A stretch of 64,000 bases of DNA from Ignavibacteria bacterium UBA7675 (GCA_002483085.1 DLHF01000062.1:110823-174822); one strand, 5' to 3'; shown: positions 15,892 to 24,718, numbered from the stretch's first letter. Translations and numbers: made by a program. Notes: generated from the sequence alone by a model not told the origin.

Positions 15892-17151
15892 TTACCGAAA
15901 CATTGTAATAACGCCGTGCAGCGCTCTGATCAGCACCTCGATTTCTTCACGCGTGTTATAGACGGCAAACGACACCCTATTCGTAGCCGGAACGCCATAG
16001 CGCTTCATCACTGGCTGCGTACAATGATGCCCTGTGCGAATGGCCACCCCCTCGCGGTCGAGAAACGTTCCAATGTCGTGCGGATGGATATCATCTATAG
16101 TAAATGCAACAACGCCAGCCTTGGAGCGTGCGGTGCCTATAAGATGGATCTCCGGTATCTCGCTCAGCAGCTCTGTTGCGTACATTAGCAGGTCGTGCTC
16201 GTGGGCGGCAATAGCTTCGTACCCCGTCTGCCGGATAAAATCCACAGCAGCCGTGAGCGCTATGGCACCTTCTATATTGGGCGTACCCGCTTCGTAGCGA
16301 AAAGGCAATTCGTTGTAAATTGTTTTCTCAAATGTCACCGAAAGTATCATGTCCCCACCGCCCTGATACGGCGGCAGCGGTTCGAGCAGTTCCGCTTTGC
16401 CGTACACGAAGCCAATACCTGTAGGCCCATACATTTTGTGACCCGACACCGTGTAGAAATCACAGTCGAGCGCCTGTACATCTACGCTGATATGGGGCGT
16501 AGCCTGCGCTCCATCCACGACTACGGGAATGCCCCGTGCATGGGCGATGTCGATCACTTCTTTTATGGGATTTACTGTGCCGAGGGAGTTAGACACATGC
16601 ACTACCGACACGAGCTTTGTGCGCTCGTTCAGCATGCGCTCATACTCGTCCATCCGCAGTTCTCCGCTGTCGCTAATCGGAATTACACGCAGTGTAGCAC
16701 CTTTTTCACGGCACAGCATCTGCCAGGGAACAATGTTGGAATGGTGCTCCATTTCGGAGATCAAAATTTCGTCGCCTTCGCCTACTGCCGTGCGCCCAAA
16801 TGTAGATGCTATCAGATTCATACCTTCGGTACAGCCACGTGTAAAAATAATCTCGCGACTGCTGCGGGCGTTTACAAACTGCTGCATAGCTTTGCGCGCA
16901 TGCTCGTAGGCCGTTGTTGCGTCTTGGCTCAGGCGATGAACACCTCTGTGGATATTACTGTTCAACTCCGTGTAGTAGTGCACAATTGCGTCGATCACCC
17001 GCTGGGGTTTCTGCGACGTAGCCGCGCTATCTAAATAAACCAACGGCTTGTTGTACACCGTGCGATGCAGAATCGGGAACTGCTCGCGTATAGCTTGCAC
17101 ATCAAATGCAGGAGCTACAACAGAAGCATCGTGTATTTCTTCGGAAATCAT
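15892..17151 (-). CDS. sufS: Cysteine desulfurase SufS
   Basis: 419 residues, group II cysteine desulfurase (PLP). It converts cysteine to alanine and a protein-bound persulfide. PLP lysine K239 in TVSGHKMYGPTGIG and catalytic C377 in RTGHHCTQP are visible, with VYLDSAATSQKP at the N-terminus. The start at 17151 has an AAGGTGAG ribosome-binding site; an upstream Met at 17184 is in frame but lacks one. The gap to sufD (317 bases) holds repeat copy 3, so sufSUT may have partly separate expression from sufABCD. Confidence 0.96.
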   Translation of the reverse strand: MISEEIHDASVVAPAFDVQAIREQFPILHRTVYNKPLVYLDSAATSQKPQRVIDAIVHYYTELNSNIHRGVHRLSQDATTAYEHARKAMQQFVNARSSREIIFTRGCTEGMNLIASTFGRTAVGEGDEILISEMEHHSNIVPWQMLCREKGATLRVIPISDSGELRMDEYERMLNERTKLVSVVHVSNSLGTVNPIKEVIDIAHARGIPVVVDGAQATPHISVDVQALDCDFYTVSGHKMYGPTGIGFVYGKAELLEPLPPYQGGGDMILSVTFEKTIYNELPFRYEAGTPNIEGAIALTAAVDFIRQTGYEAIAAHEHDLLMYATELLSEIPEIHLIGTARSKAGVVAFTIDDIHPHDIGTFLDREGVAIRTGHHCTQPVMKRYGVPATNRVSFAVYNTREEIEVLIRALHGVITMFR

Positions 17152-17328
17152 ACTTCTCACCTTGGATAATCCATCCTGCGGCAATACAACCGCTTCAAAT
17201 CTTCCTACTTTTTCTATGGAGTTGCCTTGTGCTCAACAAAATACAACGCATCAAATAATGGTTTGTGGCTCTTCAATGCACCGCCGCGTGGATAGCTGGG
17301 CTTCTACCGCAGCGGGAAGTTATCGCAG

Positions 17329-17428
17329 GCTCGTCCGCGCACCGTTCTTATAGTAACAGATGAGAGATGAGCGGACGTGTGCAACTGGTGACAGCGACCG
17401 AACTTTCGGGCAAAGGCGCCCGTACCAC
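17329..17428 (-). repeat. Dispersed intergenic repeat, copy 3 (reverse), between sufS and sufD
   Basis: On the plus strand: CTCGTCCGCGCACCGTTCTT, then GAGCGGACGTGTGC, CTGGTGACAGCGACC and GCGCCCGTACCAC. The CGTCCGC and GCGGACG parts form an inverted repeat. Its direction is that of the suf genes, and it interrupts an otherwise compact operon. Beyond it the 317-base gap holds nothing I recognise. Confidence 0.75.
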
Positions 17429-17468
17429 TATCACCATTACTCGATAGACCTCATACAAGTTCCGTCCA

Positions 17469-18803
17469 TCAGAAGTCTTTGTGCAGACGCTGTGCCACAC
17501 GTATTTCCAAGTGTTCGCGCAATGGCGCAAGCGCAATCGTGTCGAGCACATCCGAAGCAAATGCGTACAGCAGCAGAGCCTTCGCCCGATCTTCACCGAG
17601 GCCGCGTGCGCGCAGATAGAACAGCGCTTCTTCGTCGAGTTGGCCAATCGTAGCGCCGTGGCTGCACTTCACATCATCAGCAAAAATTTCGAGCTGCGGC
17701 TTGGAGTTGATCGAAGCGGTTTCCGAAAGCAGCACATTGCGATTGGACTGGAACGCATTTGTTTTCTGGGCGTCGGGGCGCACGAGTACTTTACCATTGA
17801 ACACACCTGTAGCATTGCCATCGAGCACACCTTTGTACAGTTCATTGCTGTTGCAGTTCGGCTTTGCATGATCCACAAGCGTGTGATTATCCACATGCTG
17901 CGACGCCGTGGGCAGATACAATCCGTTGAGATGTGCTTCGGCCCGCTCGCCGTTGAGCAGGATATTGACATTGTTGCGTACAAACAGACCATCGAGTGTT
18001 GCCGTAACAGTGGTAAACGTACTGCTCTGCTCTTGGTGCACATTCAGCGTGTTCACGAGTGCGCTTTGCCCGCCGCTGTCCTGCACGCGGTAATACTCTG
18101 CTACAGCATCCTCGCCAACATATATTTCTGTGGCTCCGTTCTGAAAGCCCATGTGCTCTCCCACTGTACCGCTTGTTTCCACAAAGCGTGCTTGGCTATT
18201 TTTGCCGAGTACAATCAGATGGCGCGGTTGTGCAAACACATCGCTGCTGCGGGCATCGGCAACCGACACAATATGCACTGGCCTGTCGAGCACTTGTCCA
18301 TCGGGCACCCACACAAACGCACCGTCGTGTGCAAATGCCGTGTTCAGCGCGGTAAAAGCGTCGGATGAATAATCAGCGTGCTGTGCAAAGTGTTCGCGTA
18401 TCACCATGCCGTAAGCCTGCTGCGAAGCAGCGAGACTACCTACGACAATTTTCCCCTGCACTGCGGGAAGAGAAGAAAGTGTTTCGCAGAAAAAACCATT
18501 GACAAATACCAGCACATACGCGTTCAGGCTGTCCAGCAAAAACGGTTCGATAGCAGCGCGATCGAGCACTGCCTCGTGCCTAAAGCTGAGCACATAGTTG
18601 CGGTTTACCAACGACTGTACATTCGTGTACTTCCACTCTTCGTTGCGTATTGTAGGAAAGCCGAGAACAGTAAACTGCTCAATAGCAGCGCGCCGAATAC
18701 TGTGGATATGCGATTTGCTTCCACCGTTCATTCCGCTTTCTATCACCTCGAATTCCGCTGCGAATTTCGAGCGCAGGTCCGTAGATTCAGTTGTTGTCTT
18801 CAT
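17469..18803 (-). CDS. sufD: Fe-S cluster assembly protein SufD
   Basis: 444 residues of the SufB/SufD beta-helix family. SufD is part of the SufBCD scaffold and is needed for iron entry. Visible: RNEEWKYTNV, the repetitive beta-helix middle, HVDNHTLVDHAKPNC, and the C-terminal CSHGATIGQLDEEALFYLRARG. The start at 18803 follows a GGAGG box; longer upstream frame (to 18899) overlaps sufC and is discarded. It follows sufC by 16 bases. Confidence 0.95.
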   Translation of the reverse strand: MKTTTESTDLRSKFAAEFEVIESGMNGGSKSHIHSIRRAAIEQFTVLGFPTIRNEEWKYTNVQSLVNRNYVLSFRHEAVLDRAAIEPFLLDSLNAYVLVFVNGFFCETLSSLPAVQGKIVVGSLAASQQAYGMVIREHFAQHADYSSDAFTALNTAFAHDGAFVWVPDGQVLDRPVHIVSVADARSSDVFAQPRHLIVLGKNSQARFVETSGTVGEHMGFQNGATEIYVGEDAVAEYYRVQDSGGQSALVNTLNVHQEQSSTFTTVTATLDGLFVRNNVNILLNGERAEAHLNGLYLPTASQHVDNHTLVDHAKPNCNSNELYKGVLDGNATGVFNGKVLVRPDAQKTNAFQSNRNVLLSETASINSKPQLEIFADDVKCSHGATIGQLDEEALFYLRARGLGEDRAKALLLYAFASDVLDTIALAPLREHLEIRVAQRLHKDF

Positions 18804-18819
18804 AAATGCGCCTCCGGTA

Positions 18820-19581
18820 TTAGACAGCAGCCTGGGCCACTTCGTTCTTAATCCAATCGTAACCCTTTTCTTCGAGTTCCAAAGCGAGTTCCTTGCCACC
18901 GGACTTCACAATACGCCCTTTGTACAGCACGTGCACATGGTCGGGCACAATGTAGTTGAGCAAGCGCTGATAGTGGGTAATCAGCACCACCGAACGATGT
19001 TCATTCTGGAGTTTGTTTACGCCTTCGGCCACAATACGCAATGCGTCGATATCTAATCCGGAATCTGTTTCATCGAGAATAGCAAGCACAGGTTCGAGCA
19101 TGGCCATCTGGAAAATCTCATTGCGCTTTTTCTCACCACCAGAAAAGCCTTCGTTGAGCGAGCGGCTGAGCATCGACGGATCCATCTCTACGAGCTTCGC
19201 CTTGTCTTTCATCAGCGCCAGAAATTCCATAGCATCCAATGGCTCCTGCCCACGGTACTTACGCACTTCGTTGACAGCGGCTTTCAGGAAATTTGCATTA
19301 CTTACGCCGGGAATTTCTACCGGGTACTGAAAAGCGAGAAACAAGCCTTCGCGGGCGCGATCTTCCGGCGCCAAATCTAAAAGGTCTTTTCCCATAAAAC
19401 TCACTTCGCCGCCGAGCACCTCGTAGTCGGCTCTGCCAGCGAGCACAGAAGCAAGCGTGCTTTTACCCGAACCATTAGGCCCCATAATAGCATGAGTTTC
19501 GCCGGGGTTTATTTCGAGATTAATACCTTGCAGAATTTCTTTCCCGGCCACTGAAACACGCAGATCGTGTATACGCAACAT
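18820..19581 (-). CDS. sufC: Fe-S cluster assembly ATPase SufC
   Basis: 253 residues, ABC-type ATPase of the SufBCD complex. Walker A GPNGSGKST at 34-42, signature FSGGEKKR, Walker B LAILDETDSGLDID (the SufC-specific 'DETDSGLDID'), and ITHYQRLL switch region. ATP hydrolysis drives SufB-SufD rearrangement during cluster assembly. Conserved order sufB-sufC-sufD. Confidence 0.97.
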   Translation of the reverse strand: MLRIHDLRVSVAGKEILQGINLEINPGETHAIMGPNGSGKSTLASVLAGRADYEVLGGEVSFMGKDLLDLAPEDRAREGLFLAFQYPVEIPGVSNANFLKAAVNEVRKYRGQEPLDAMEFLALMKDKAKLVEMDPSMLSRSLNEGFSGGEKKRNEIFQMAMLEPVLAILDETDSGLDIDALRIVAEGVNKLQNEHRSVVLITHYQRLLNYIVPDHVHVLYKGRIVKSGGKELALELEEKGYDWIKNEVAQAAV

Positions 19582-19651
19582 AAATCTTACTCATTAAAAG
19601 TTCGTTCAGAATCACACAACCGGGACAGTTGTTTGCAGCCCCGGTGTTCAC

Positions 19652-21130
19652 TTATCCTACACTGCCTTCCAGGCTTACAGCGAGCAGCTTTTGCGCTTCT
19701 ACTGCAAATTCCATCGGCAATTGGTTCATCACTTCTTTGCAATAGCCATTTACGATCAGAGCCACAGCTTCCTCGGTAGAAATACCGCGCTGATTGCAAT
19801 AGAACAAAATATCCTCGCCAATTTTCGAGGTCGTAGCTTCGTGCTCTACTGTTGCAGTTTTATTGCTCGCTTCCAAGTATGGGAATGTGTGTGCTCCGCA
19901 TTTATCACCCATCAGCAGCGAATCGCACTGCGAAAAATTACGGGCGTTGTCGGCTCGCTTGCCGATGCGAACAAGGCCGCGATAACTGTTCTGGCTTTTG
20001 CCCGCAGAGATGCCTTTGGACACAATACGACTGCGCGTATTTTTGCCGATGTGGATCATCTTTGTGCCAGTGTCGGCTTGCTGCGCATTGTTCGTTACAG
20101 CTACCGAATAAAATTCGCCAATAGAGTTGTCGCCTTTCAGAATTACGCTTGGGTATTTCCACGTAATCGCCGAGCCTGTCTCCACCTGTGTCCACGAAAT
20201 TTTCGAGTTGTTGCCCGAGCAAATACCGCGCTTGGTGACAAAGTTGTAAATGCCACCACGCCCGTCCTTATCACCGGGATACCAGTTCTGCACAGTAGAG
20301 TATTTCACTTCGGCATTTGTGTGCGCTACAATTTCCACGACGGCAGCATGAAGCTGGTGCTCGTCGCGCATAGGCGCCGTACAGCCTTCCAGGTAGCTTA
20401 CGTAGCTATCTTCATCAGCGATGATCAGCGTCCGCTCAAATTGCCCTGTATTAGAAGCGTTGATACGGAAATATGTAGAGAGCTCCATCGGGCAGCGAAC
20501 GCCTTTTGGGATGTACACAAACGATCCGTCGCTGAACACTGCGGAGTTCAACGCTGCGTAGAAATTATCAGTGTACGGCACAACCGAACCGATATATTTC
20601 TCCACGAGTTCCGGATGGTTTTTCACAGCTTCGCTCATCGAGCAAAAGATAATTCCCTTCTCGGCGAGTTTGCTCTTGAATGTTGTTGCTACCGACACAC
20701 TGTCCAGCACAGCATCCACAGCCACACCCGTCAGCCGCTTTTGTTCATCGAGCGATATGCCGAGCTTTTCAAAGGTCGCACGCAGTTCCGGGTCAACTTC
20801 GTCCAAGTTGTTCAGCGTTATTTTTTTCTTGGGCGCTGCATAATAGTGCAAGTCCTGAAAGTCTATCGGAGCGTACTGCACATTCTGCCAGTGCGGTTCC
20901 TTCATTGTCAGCCAGTGGCGATACGCTTTCAGGCGCCAGTTGAGCATGAACTCCGGCTCTTCTTTTTTGGCAGAAATAAAGCGGACAATGTCTTCATTCA
21001 GCCCTTTCGGCGCAAATTCCTGCTCAATATCTGTCACAAAGCCATACTGATACTCGCGCGAAGTTACCTCGTCGAGAATATCAATCTCACCGTTTTTTTC
21101 ATCCACTGTATATTCTTCGGTTGTATTCAT
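19652..21130 (-). CDS. sufB: Fe-S cluster assembly protein SufB
   Basis: About 492 residues, the main scaffold subunit of SufBCD. Family blocks: KKEEPEFMLNWRLKAYRHW, VPYTDNFYAALNSAVFSDGS then FVYIPKGVRCPMELSTYFRI, YLEGCTAPMRDEHQLHAAVV, and SQCDSLLMGDKCGAHTFPY. An internal frame is also open to Met 21172, which would add 14 residues with no family support. Sits between the A-type carrier and sufC. Confidence 0.96.
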   Translation of the reverse strand: MNTTEEYTVDEKNGEIDILDEVTSREYQYGFVTDIEQEFAPKGLNEDIVRFISAKKEEPEFMLNWRLKAYRHWLTMKEPHWQNVQYAPIDFQDLHYYAAPKKKITLNNLDEVDPELRATFEKLGISLDEQKRLTGVAVDAVLDSVSVATTFKSKLAEKGIIFCSMSEAVKNHPELVEKYIGSVVPYTDNFYAALNSAVFSDGSFVYIPKGVRCPMELSTYFRINASNTGQFERTLIIADEDSYVSYLEGCTAPMRDEHQLHAAVVEIVAHTNAEVKYSTVQNWYPGDKDGRGGIYNFVTKRGICSGNNSKISWTQVETGSAITWKYPSVILKGDNSIGEFYSVAVTNNAQQADTGTKMIHIGKNTRSRIVSKGISAGKSQNSYRGLVRIGKRADNARNFSQCDSLLMGDKCGAHTFPYLEASNKTATVEHEATTSKIGEDILFYCNQRGISTEEAVALIVNGYCKEVMNQLPMEFAVEAQKLLAVSLEGSVG

Positions 21131-21184
21131 GATCGTACTTTCTGTAGAAATGGTAGAGGCGTTCGCAGCCAAACGCCCGAAATC

Positions 21185-21559
21185 TTACACGCCGAACGAG
21201 CTTCCACAGCCACAGGTCTTTGCAGCATTCGGGTTGTTGAACGTAAAGCCGCGACCCGACAAGCCATCGGTAAAGTCGAGCTCTACGCCCATCAGGTAAA
21301 ACAGGCTTTTCGGATCGACAAAAATTTTCACATCCTGTATTTCCAGAATGCGGTCGTCGGTACGGGGCTCCGCGTCGAATCCCAGCGTATAGCTCAGCCC
21401 AGAGCAGCCGCCGCCTTTTACGCCTACACGCAGGCCGTAAGTCTCGGGAATGCTGTTCTGCTCTTTAATTTTTTTGATTTCTTCAAGTGCTCTGACGGTT
21501 ACTTTTACGTCGTCGGAGGCATCCGTCCCGGTAATACCGGTTGCAATTGTTTCTACCAT
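21185..21559 (-). CDS. sufA: A-type Fe-S carrier (SufA/ErpA/HesB family)
   Basis: 124 residues. The three cluster-binding cysteines are visible: GGGCSG and the terminal TCGCGSSF. The core LRVGVKGGGCSGLSYTLGFD and FNNPNAAKTCGCGSSF is typical of A-type carriers, which pass assembled clusters to target apoproteins. The start at 21559 has a GAGGAAAG ribosome-binding site. A longer frame (to 21733) overlaps the rrf2 gene and is discarded. First Fe-S structural gene after the regulator (47-base gap). Confidence 0.93.
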   Translation of the reverse strand: MVETIATGITGTDASDDVKVTVRALEEIKKIKEQNSIPETYGLRVGVKGGGCSGLSYTLGFDAEPRTDDRILEIQDVKIFVDPKSLFYLMGVELDFTDGLSGRGFTFNNPNAAKTCGCGSSFGV

Positions 21560-21606
21560 GACTTTCCTCGTGAAATCTGTATTATGAGAAATTGAATCTG
21601 TATCTG

Positions 21607-22059
21607 TTATATGGCCTGTACAGGAGTTCCGCTCAATACCGGAGCTCCGTCCATCATTTCTGCAATAGACATCGATGCCAGAACGCTGTCCAGCCGCTCC
21701 TGTATCTTCTGCATGGGCGTGCGAATTGTACAACCGTTATAGTGTCGGCACGCACATGGCTCTTCTGTAGAAGACTCTTCGTTGCAGCGCACTAACGAGC
21801 TCCGGCCTTCAATGGCGTGAATGACGTTGGCAACGCTCACCGACGAAGGGTGCAAAAGCATCACATAGCCGCCGTTGACGCCTTTGTACGACTGGATAAT
21901 GTCCCGCCGCATCAGCAGTTGCAGCACTTTAGACAGCAGCTCAAACGAAACGCCATATTCCTCGGCGATCTCTTTGGCCGAGACTACCGTACCAGGCCGT
22001 GCAGCGATGTACTGCATTGCCATCAGGCCGTATTCTGCTTTTTTGGAGAGCCGCAACAT
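21607..22059 (-). CDS. Rrf2-family Fe-S-sensing regulator of the suf operon (SufR/IscR-like)
   Basis: 150 residues: Rrf2 winged helix (LRLSKKAEYGLMAMQYIA, VSAKEIAEEYGVSFELLSKV, and GGYVMLL in the wing) followed by four cysteines C92, C102, C104 and C110 in RCNEESSTEEPCACRHYNGC. Cysteines there bind a [2Fe-2S] cluster in IscR-type sensors, so this protein probably senses Fe-S status and represses suf. Spacing differs from E. coli IscR (C92/C98/C104). It is the first gene of the suf unit, with palindromes on both sides of its leader, which points to autoregulation. Confidence 0.9.
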   Translation of the reverse strand: MLRLSKKAEYGLMAMQYIAARPGTVVSAKEIAEEYGVSFELLSKVLQLLMRRDIIQSYKGVNGGYVMLLHPSSVSVANVIHAIEGRSSLVRCNEESSTEEPCACRHYNGCTIRTPMQKIQERLDSVLASMSIAEMMDGAPVLSGTPVQAI

Positions 22060-22074
22060 GATTTTGCTAATAGG

Positions 22075-22087
22075 GACTAATTTAGTC
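22075..22087. promoter_or_regulatory. Palindromic operator, proximal copy (GACTAATTTAGTC)
   Basis: Perfect 6-1-6 palindrome 16 bases ahead of the rrf2 ATG. It shares half-site GACTA/TAGTC with the palindrome at 22149-22163, so both are likely sites for the same regulator, presumably the Rrf2 protein itself. Confidence 0.65.
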
Positions 22088-22097
22088 GTATTTCTGT

Positions 22098-22130
22098 ACA
22101 TAAAAAGAGCGCCCGAAAAAGACGCTCTTT
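22098..22130 (-). terminator. Hairpin with T-tract in the rrf2-suf leader
   Basis: Minus strand: AAAGAGCG/CGCTCTTT stem (8 bp) followed by TTTTTAT. It may be the terminator of the upstream peroxidase gene (stop at 22228), but the proposed rrf2 promoter lies upstream of it, so it would also sit inside the suf leader. Confidence 0.6.
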
Positions 22131-22140
22131 GAAGACGGTA

Positions 22141-22163
22141 CAAATCTACGACTATTTTAGTCG
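22141..22163 (-). promoter_or_regulatory. suf promoter -7 element with overlapping operator
   Basis: On the minus strand the perfect palindrome CGACTAAAATAGTCG (22149-22163) is directly followed by TAGATTTG (22148-22141), an exact TAnnTTTG -7 element. A repressor on the palindrome would block RNA polymerase. Transcription would start near 22134, about 75 bases ahead of rrf2. No clear -33 TTG is seen. Confidence 0.6.
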
Positions 22164-22227
22164 GAATTACATTTTTTTTTGCGTTGGAACGCGCTTTCTC
22201 TGCGCTGATAAGCCAGCCATAGGGCTA

Positions 22228-23289
22228 CTATGGTTTGGCAAATGCAGGATTTGTAAGAAAGCTGGTGTCTGTCAGGCTTTTTAGAAAATCGACGAGGTCG
22301 CGCTGTTCCTGATCGGTGAGCGCAATGCCATGCCGAATTTTTTCCATGTTGTCGTCGATAGTCGGCGAATTCGCTTGTACGCCGTGGTCGTAGTGCGCTA
22401 CTACCTGTTCCAGCGTGGAAAAGCGCGAATCGTGCATGTAGGGCGCCGTTACGGCGATGTTGCGCAGGGTTGTCACTTTGAACTTCCCGTTGTCGGCAGC
22501 ATTGCCCGTTACTTCGCCCATACCGCGATCTGCAAAGCCCACATCCAAGCCGTTGTTTCTAAAGCCGTTATCGCTCATCAGCACATCGGTGTGGCAGTGG
22601 TTGCAGTCGGCCTTGCCAAAAAACAAATCCAAACCGCGCTGTTCTGATGCGCTCAGCGCTCCTGTGGCGCCTTCAAAGAAGAACCGGTCGAACCGGGAGC
22701 TAAATGATACCAGTGTACGCTCAAACTGAGCAATCGCCTTTACAACAAGTGTGCTGTCTACGCGCGTTGTCCCAAAAGCCTTGTAGAACAACGAGGGGTA
22801 GCGCTGATCGCTTTGTAAGCGCTGCACAACAACGGGCCACGTAGTACGCATCTCGATGGGATTGGTCACTGGGTCGTGCGCCTGCTCTTCCAATGAGTTT
22901 CGCCTGCCATCCCAAAAGAATTTCTTCGACCACGCCATGTTGATAATCGCCATTGCATTGCGGCCCCCTTCTTCGCCATTGATGCCTATGCTGAATGGCC
23001 GTGGATCGCTGAATCCGTTTTCCTGCTTGTGGCAGCTTCCACACGACATACTCATATCGCCCGAGAGCTTCGGTTCGTAAAACAACATTCGGCCAAGAGC
23101 CACTCCTTCTTTGGTCAGCGGATTATCTGCCGGAATCGGCATAGCTTCCAGATAGGTGCTCACCCATTCGGGATAATCGACTGTGAGCGATGTCGGGTTG
23201 TATGTATCGGTCGGTTCGCTGCTGGTGGGCTCGTCACTACAGGATACCATGCACAGCGCGCACAGCAGGAGAGTCAAAACCTGTTTCAT
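22228..23289 (-). CDS. Di-haem cytochrome c peroxidase (CcpA/MauG family) lipoprotein
   Basis: 353 residues. Signal peptide with lipobox MVSC (Cys17) and two c-type haem sites, CGSCH at 83-87 and CNHCH at 229-233. Other family parts: DPRPFSIGINGEEGGRNA, FFWDGRRNSLEEQAHDPVTNP and TTLRNIAVTAPYMHDSRFSTLEQVV. Such enzymes reduce periplasmic hydrogen peroxide with electrons from cytochrome c, or act in related oxidations. The start at 23289 has a GAGGA box; the frame stays open upstream to 23385 only because it runs through repeat copy 4. Its position next to the suf regulator is suggestive of oxidative-stress grouping, not proof. Confidence 0.93.
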   Translation of the reverse strand: MKQVLTLLLCALCMVSCSDEPTSSEPTDTYNPTSLTVDYPEWVSTYLEAMPIPADNPLTKEGVALGRMLFYEPKLSGDMSMSCGSCHKQENGFSDPRPFSIGINGEEGGRNAMAIINMAWSKKFFWDGRRNSLEEQAHDPVTNPIEMRTTWPVVVQRLQSDQRYPSLFYKAFGTTRVDSTLVVKAIAQFERTLVSFSSRFDRFFFEGATGALSASEQRGLDLFFGKADCNHCHTDVLMSDNGFRNNGLDVGFADRGMGEVTGNAADNGKFKVTTLRNIAVTAPYMHDSRFSTLEQVVAHYDHGVQANSPTIDDNMEKIRHGIALTDQEQRDLVDFLKSLTDTSFLTNPAFAKP

Positions 23290-23330
23290 AAGTTCTATCC
23301 TCATGGTAATAATGTCTCTGAAGTTCGCAC

Positions 23331-23382
23331 TGCGACCGGCAACAACGACGCAACGGACGGCGCAAACACGCCCGTGCACCAG
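23331..23382 (-). repeat. Dispersed intergenic repeat, copy 4 (reverse, degenerate)
   Basis: Plus strand: TGCGACCGG...CAACGAC...ACACGCCCGTGCACCA, a shortened and diverged version of the TGCGACCGGTGACAGCGAC...GACGCCCGTGCCACA core. It separates the peroxidase gene from the T9SS thioredoxin-like gene. Confidence 0.6.
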
Positions 23383-23414
23383 CACACTTTACAAACTTCA
23401 GATAACTTCTGTGA

Positions 23415-24191
23415 TTACTGCCTATTAATGACAACCGCCATGCTGTGGACTATTTCGCCTTTGGAGAACAGGCGCACAGAATATACACCCGGAACTACCG
23501 CGCGCGTATCGACCACTGCCGACGATGCACCGCTCTGTATTGTCTGCTCGACAACTTCCCGGCCTGTGATATCTACAAGCACGAGCCTATCGGCTGCATA
23601 ACCACCCAGAGAAATGGAGAGTTCAGCTTCAGCGGGGTTGGGAAAGACAGAAGGAAGAGCAGTGTGAGATTCCTCTTTTACATCTGTTGTAGCTTCGGCC
23701 AGCGCTAGGTTAATTGCTTCTGTTAGTGCGGCATTGTGCGAGGGCAAGTAGCCTTGTTTGGAATAATACACCTTATGCGAAGCACCGCCTACCACAACTA
23801 CGGTTGGCATACCCATCCCACCGTAATATTCTACATCGGCGGAGCCGCCCGTAAACGCCACGCTAAAGATACCATTGTGCGAGCGCCAATTCTCCATGTC
23901 TTCACAGGTGTATTCATCGCTATAGCCTGTTGCGTACAACCACACTTGATCCGGGTGACTATTTTTAAACGAACTGACTACAGTTCTCATGCCCTTGGCA
24001 GCAGTAACGCACGGGGCGCAGTTCATCATCACGTATTCCAGAATAATCACTTTGCCTGATTCGAGTTCGGAATACAAATTGTGTGAAATACCATCGCAGT
24101 CGGTTTTTGTCCAGTCGCGTGCAACACTCTGCGAGAACGCTATATTGCTTGCAAATACAAGCCCCAGGAGAGAAAAGTACAGGTTTTTCAT
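23415..24191 (-). CDS. Secreted thioredoxin-like protein with T9SS sorting domain
   Basis: 258 residues: signal peptide (1-20, ending IAFSQ), a thioredoxin-like domain with a CAPC active site (C58, C61) in ILEYVMMNCAPCVTAA and the cis-Pro region GGMGMPTVVVVGG, then a C-terminal T9SS type A sorting domain (FPNPAEAELSISLGG ... LVLVDITGREV ... VPGVYSVRLFSKGE). It should be exported by Sec and moved across the outer membrane by T9SS. A surface disulfide oxidoreductase or redox-active role is inferred. Lies upstream of the peroxidase gene with the same direction. Confidence 0.88.
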   Translation of the reverse strand: MKNLYFSLLGLVFASNIAFSQSVARDWTKTDCDGISHNLYSELESGKVIILEYVMMNCAPCVTAAKGMRTVVSSFKNSHPDQVWLYATGYSDEYTCEDMENWRSHNGIFSVAFTGGSADVEYYGGMGMPTVVVVGGASHKVYYSKQGYLPSHNAALTEAINLALAEATTDVKEESHTALPSVFPNPAEAELSISLGGYAADRLVLVDITGREVVEQTIQSGASSAVVDTRAVVPGVYSVRLFSKGEIVHSMAVVINRQ

Positions 24192-24337
24192 CGTAGTAGT
24201 AATTCAATATGTTATAAAAGATATAGAGGTAGTTGCGGGAAGTCGGGGAGACAAAAGGGTGCAGCAGCGCCGATTATGCGGCGCACTAGTGTATAGAGAC
24301 AGTGCTAACGCCTATAGCGTCGACACACGAAAGCAGC

Positions 24338-24712
24338 TTATAGAAGCAGAGAACGAAAGCGGATCGGTATATCGGCTGGCGGCGGCAAATCAATCCCCGA
24401 TGCAACGGTATAGGCAGTAGAAAGAGGCTCGAATAAAAGAATGGGCACCACAACAAGAGAAACGACAATGGGGCAGACAATGTCTGTCTTGTTGTGCTGC
24501 TTTAACAACTGCGACTGGAGCTTGTGCAGCACCACTTTCTGATCGCAACATTTGTTTTTCTTGTGCTTTTGGCCGCAGGGGCAGGTACTTCCCAAGATAG
24601 AAACGCTATCGAGCTTTCCGCCACAGTAATGATGCACAGCCGCCACTCCCGTTGTAGAACAGAAAAGCAGCAGAGCGAGTAGCAGCGATATGACTGATCG
24701 GGAATGTGCCAT
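24338..24712 (-). CDS. HYC_CC_PP family small membrane-anchored protein
   Basis: 124 residues. Signal/TM segment (ISLLLALLLFCSTTGVAAV), then HHYCGGKL, a Cys cluster (CPCG, KCCD) and a C-terminal PPPAD: the pattern for which the Bacteroidota 'HYC_CC_PP' family is named. Function is unknown; members often sit beside TonB-dependent receptors, as here (26010), and the Cys/His clusters suggest metal binding. The IS at 24760 now separates it from that receptor. Start ATG 24712 lies only a few bases from the predicted transcription start. Confidence 0.82.
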   Translation of the reverse strand: MAHSRSVISLLLALLLFCSTTGVAAVHHYCGGKLDSVSILGSTCPCGQKHKKNKCCDQKVVLHKLQSQLLKQHNKTDIVCPIVVSLVVVPILLFEPLSTAYTVASGIDLPPPADIPIRFRSLLL

Positions 24713-24718
24713 AAGGTA

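Noticed and set aside
19691..21595. A 634-codon open frame on the plus strand
   Set aside because: It lies opposite sufB and sufA, has no family features, and is explained by codon bias of the real genes.
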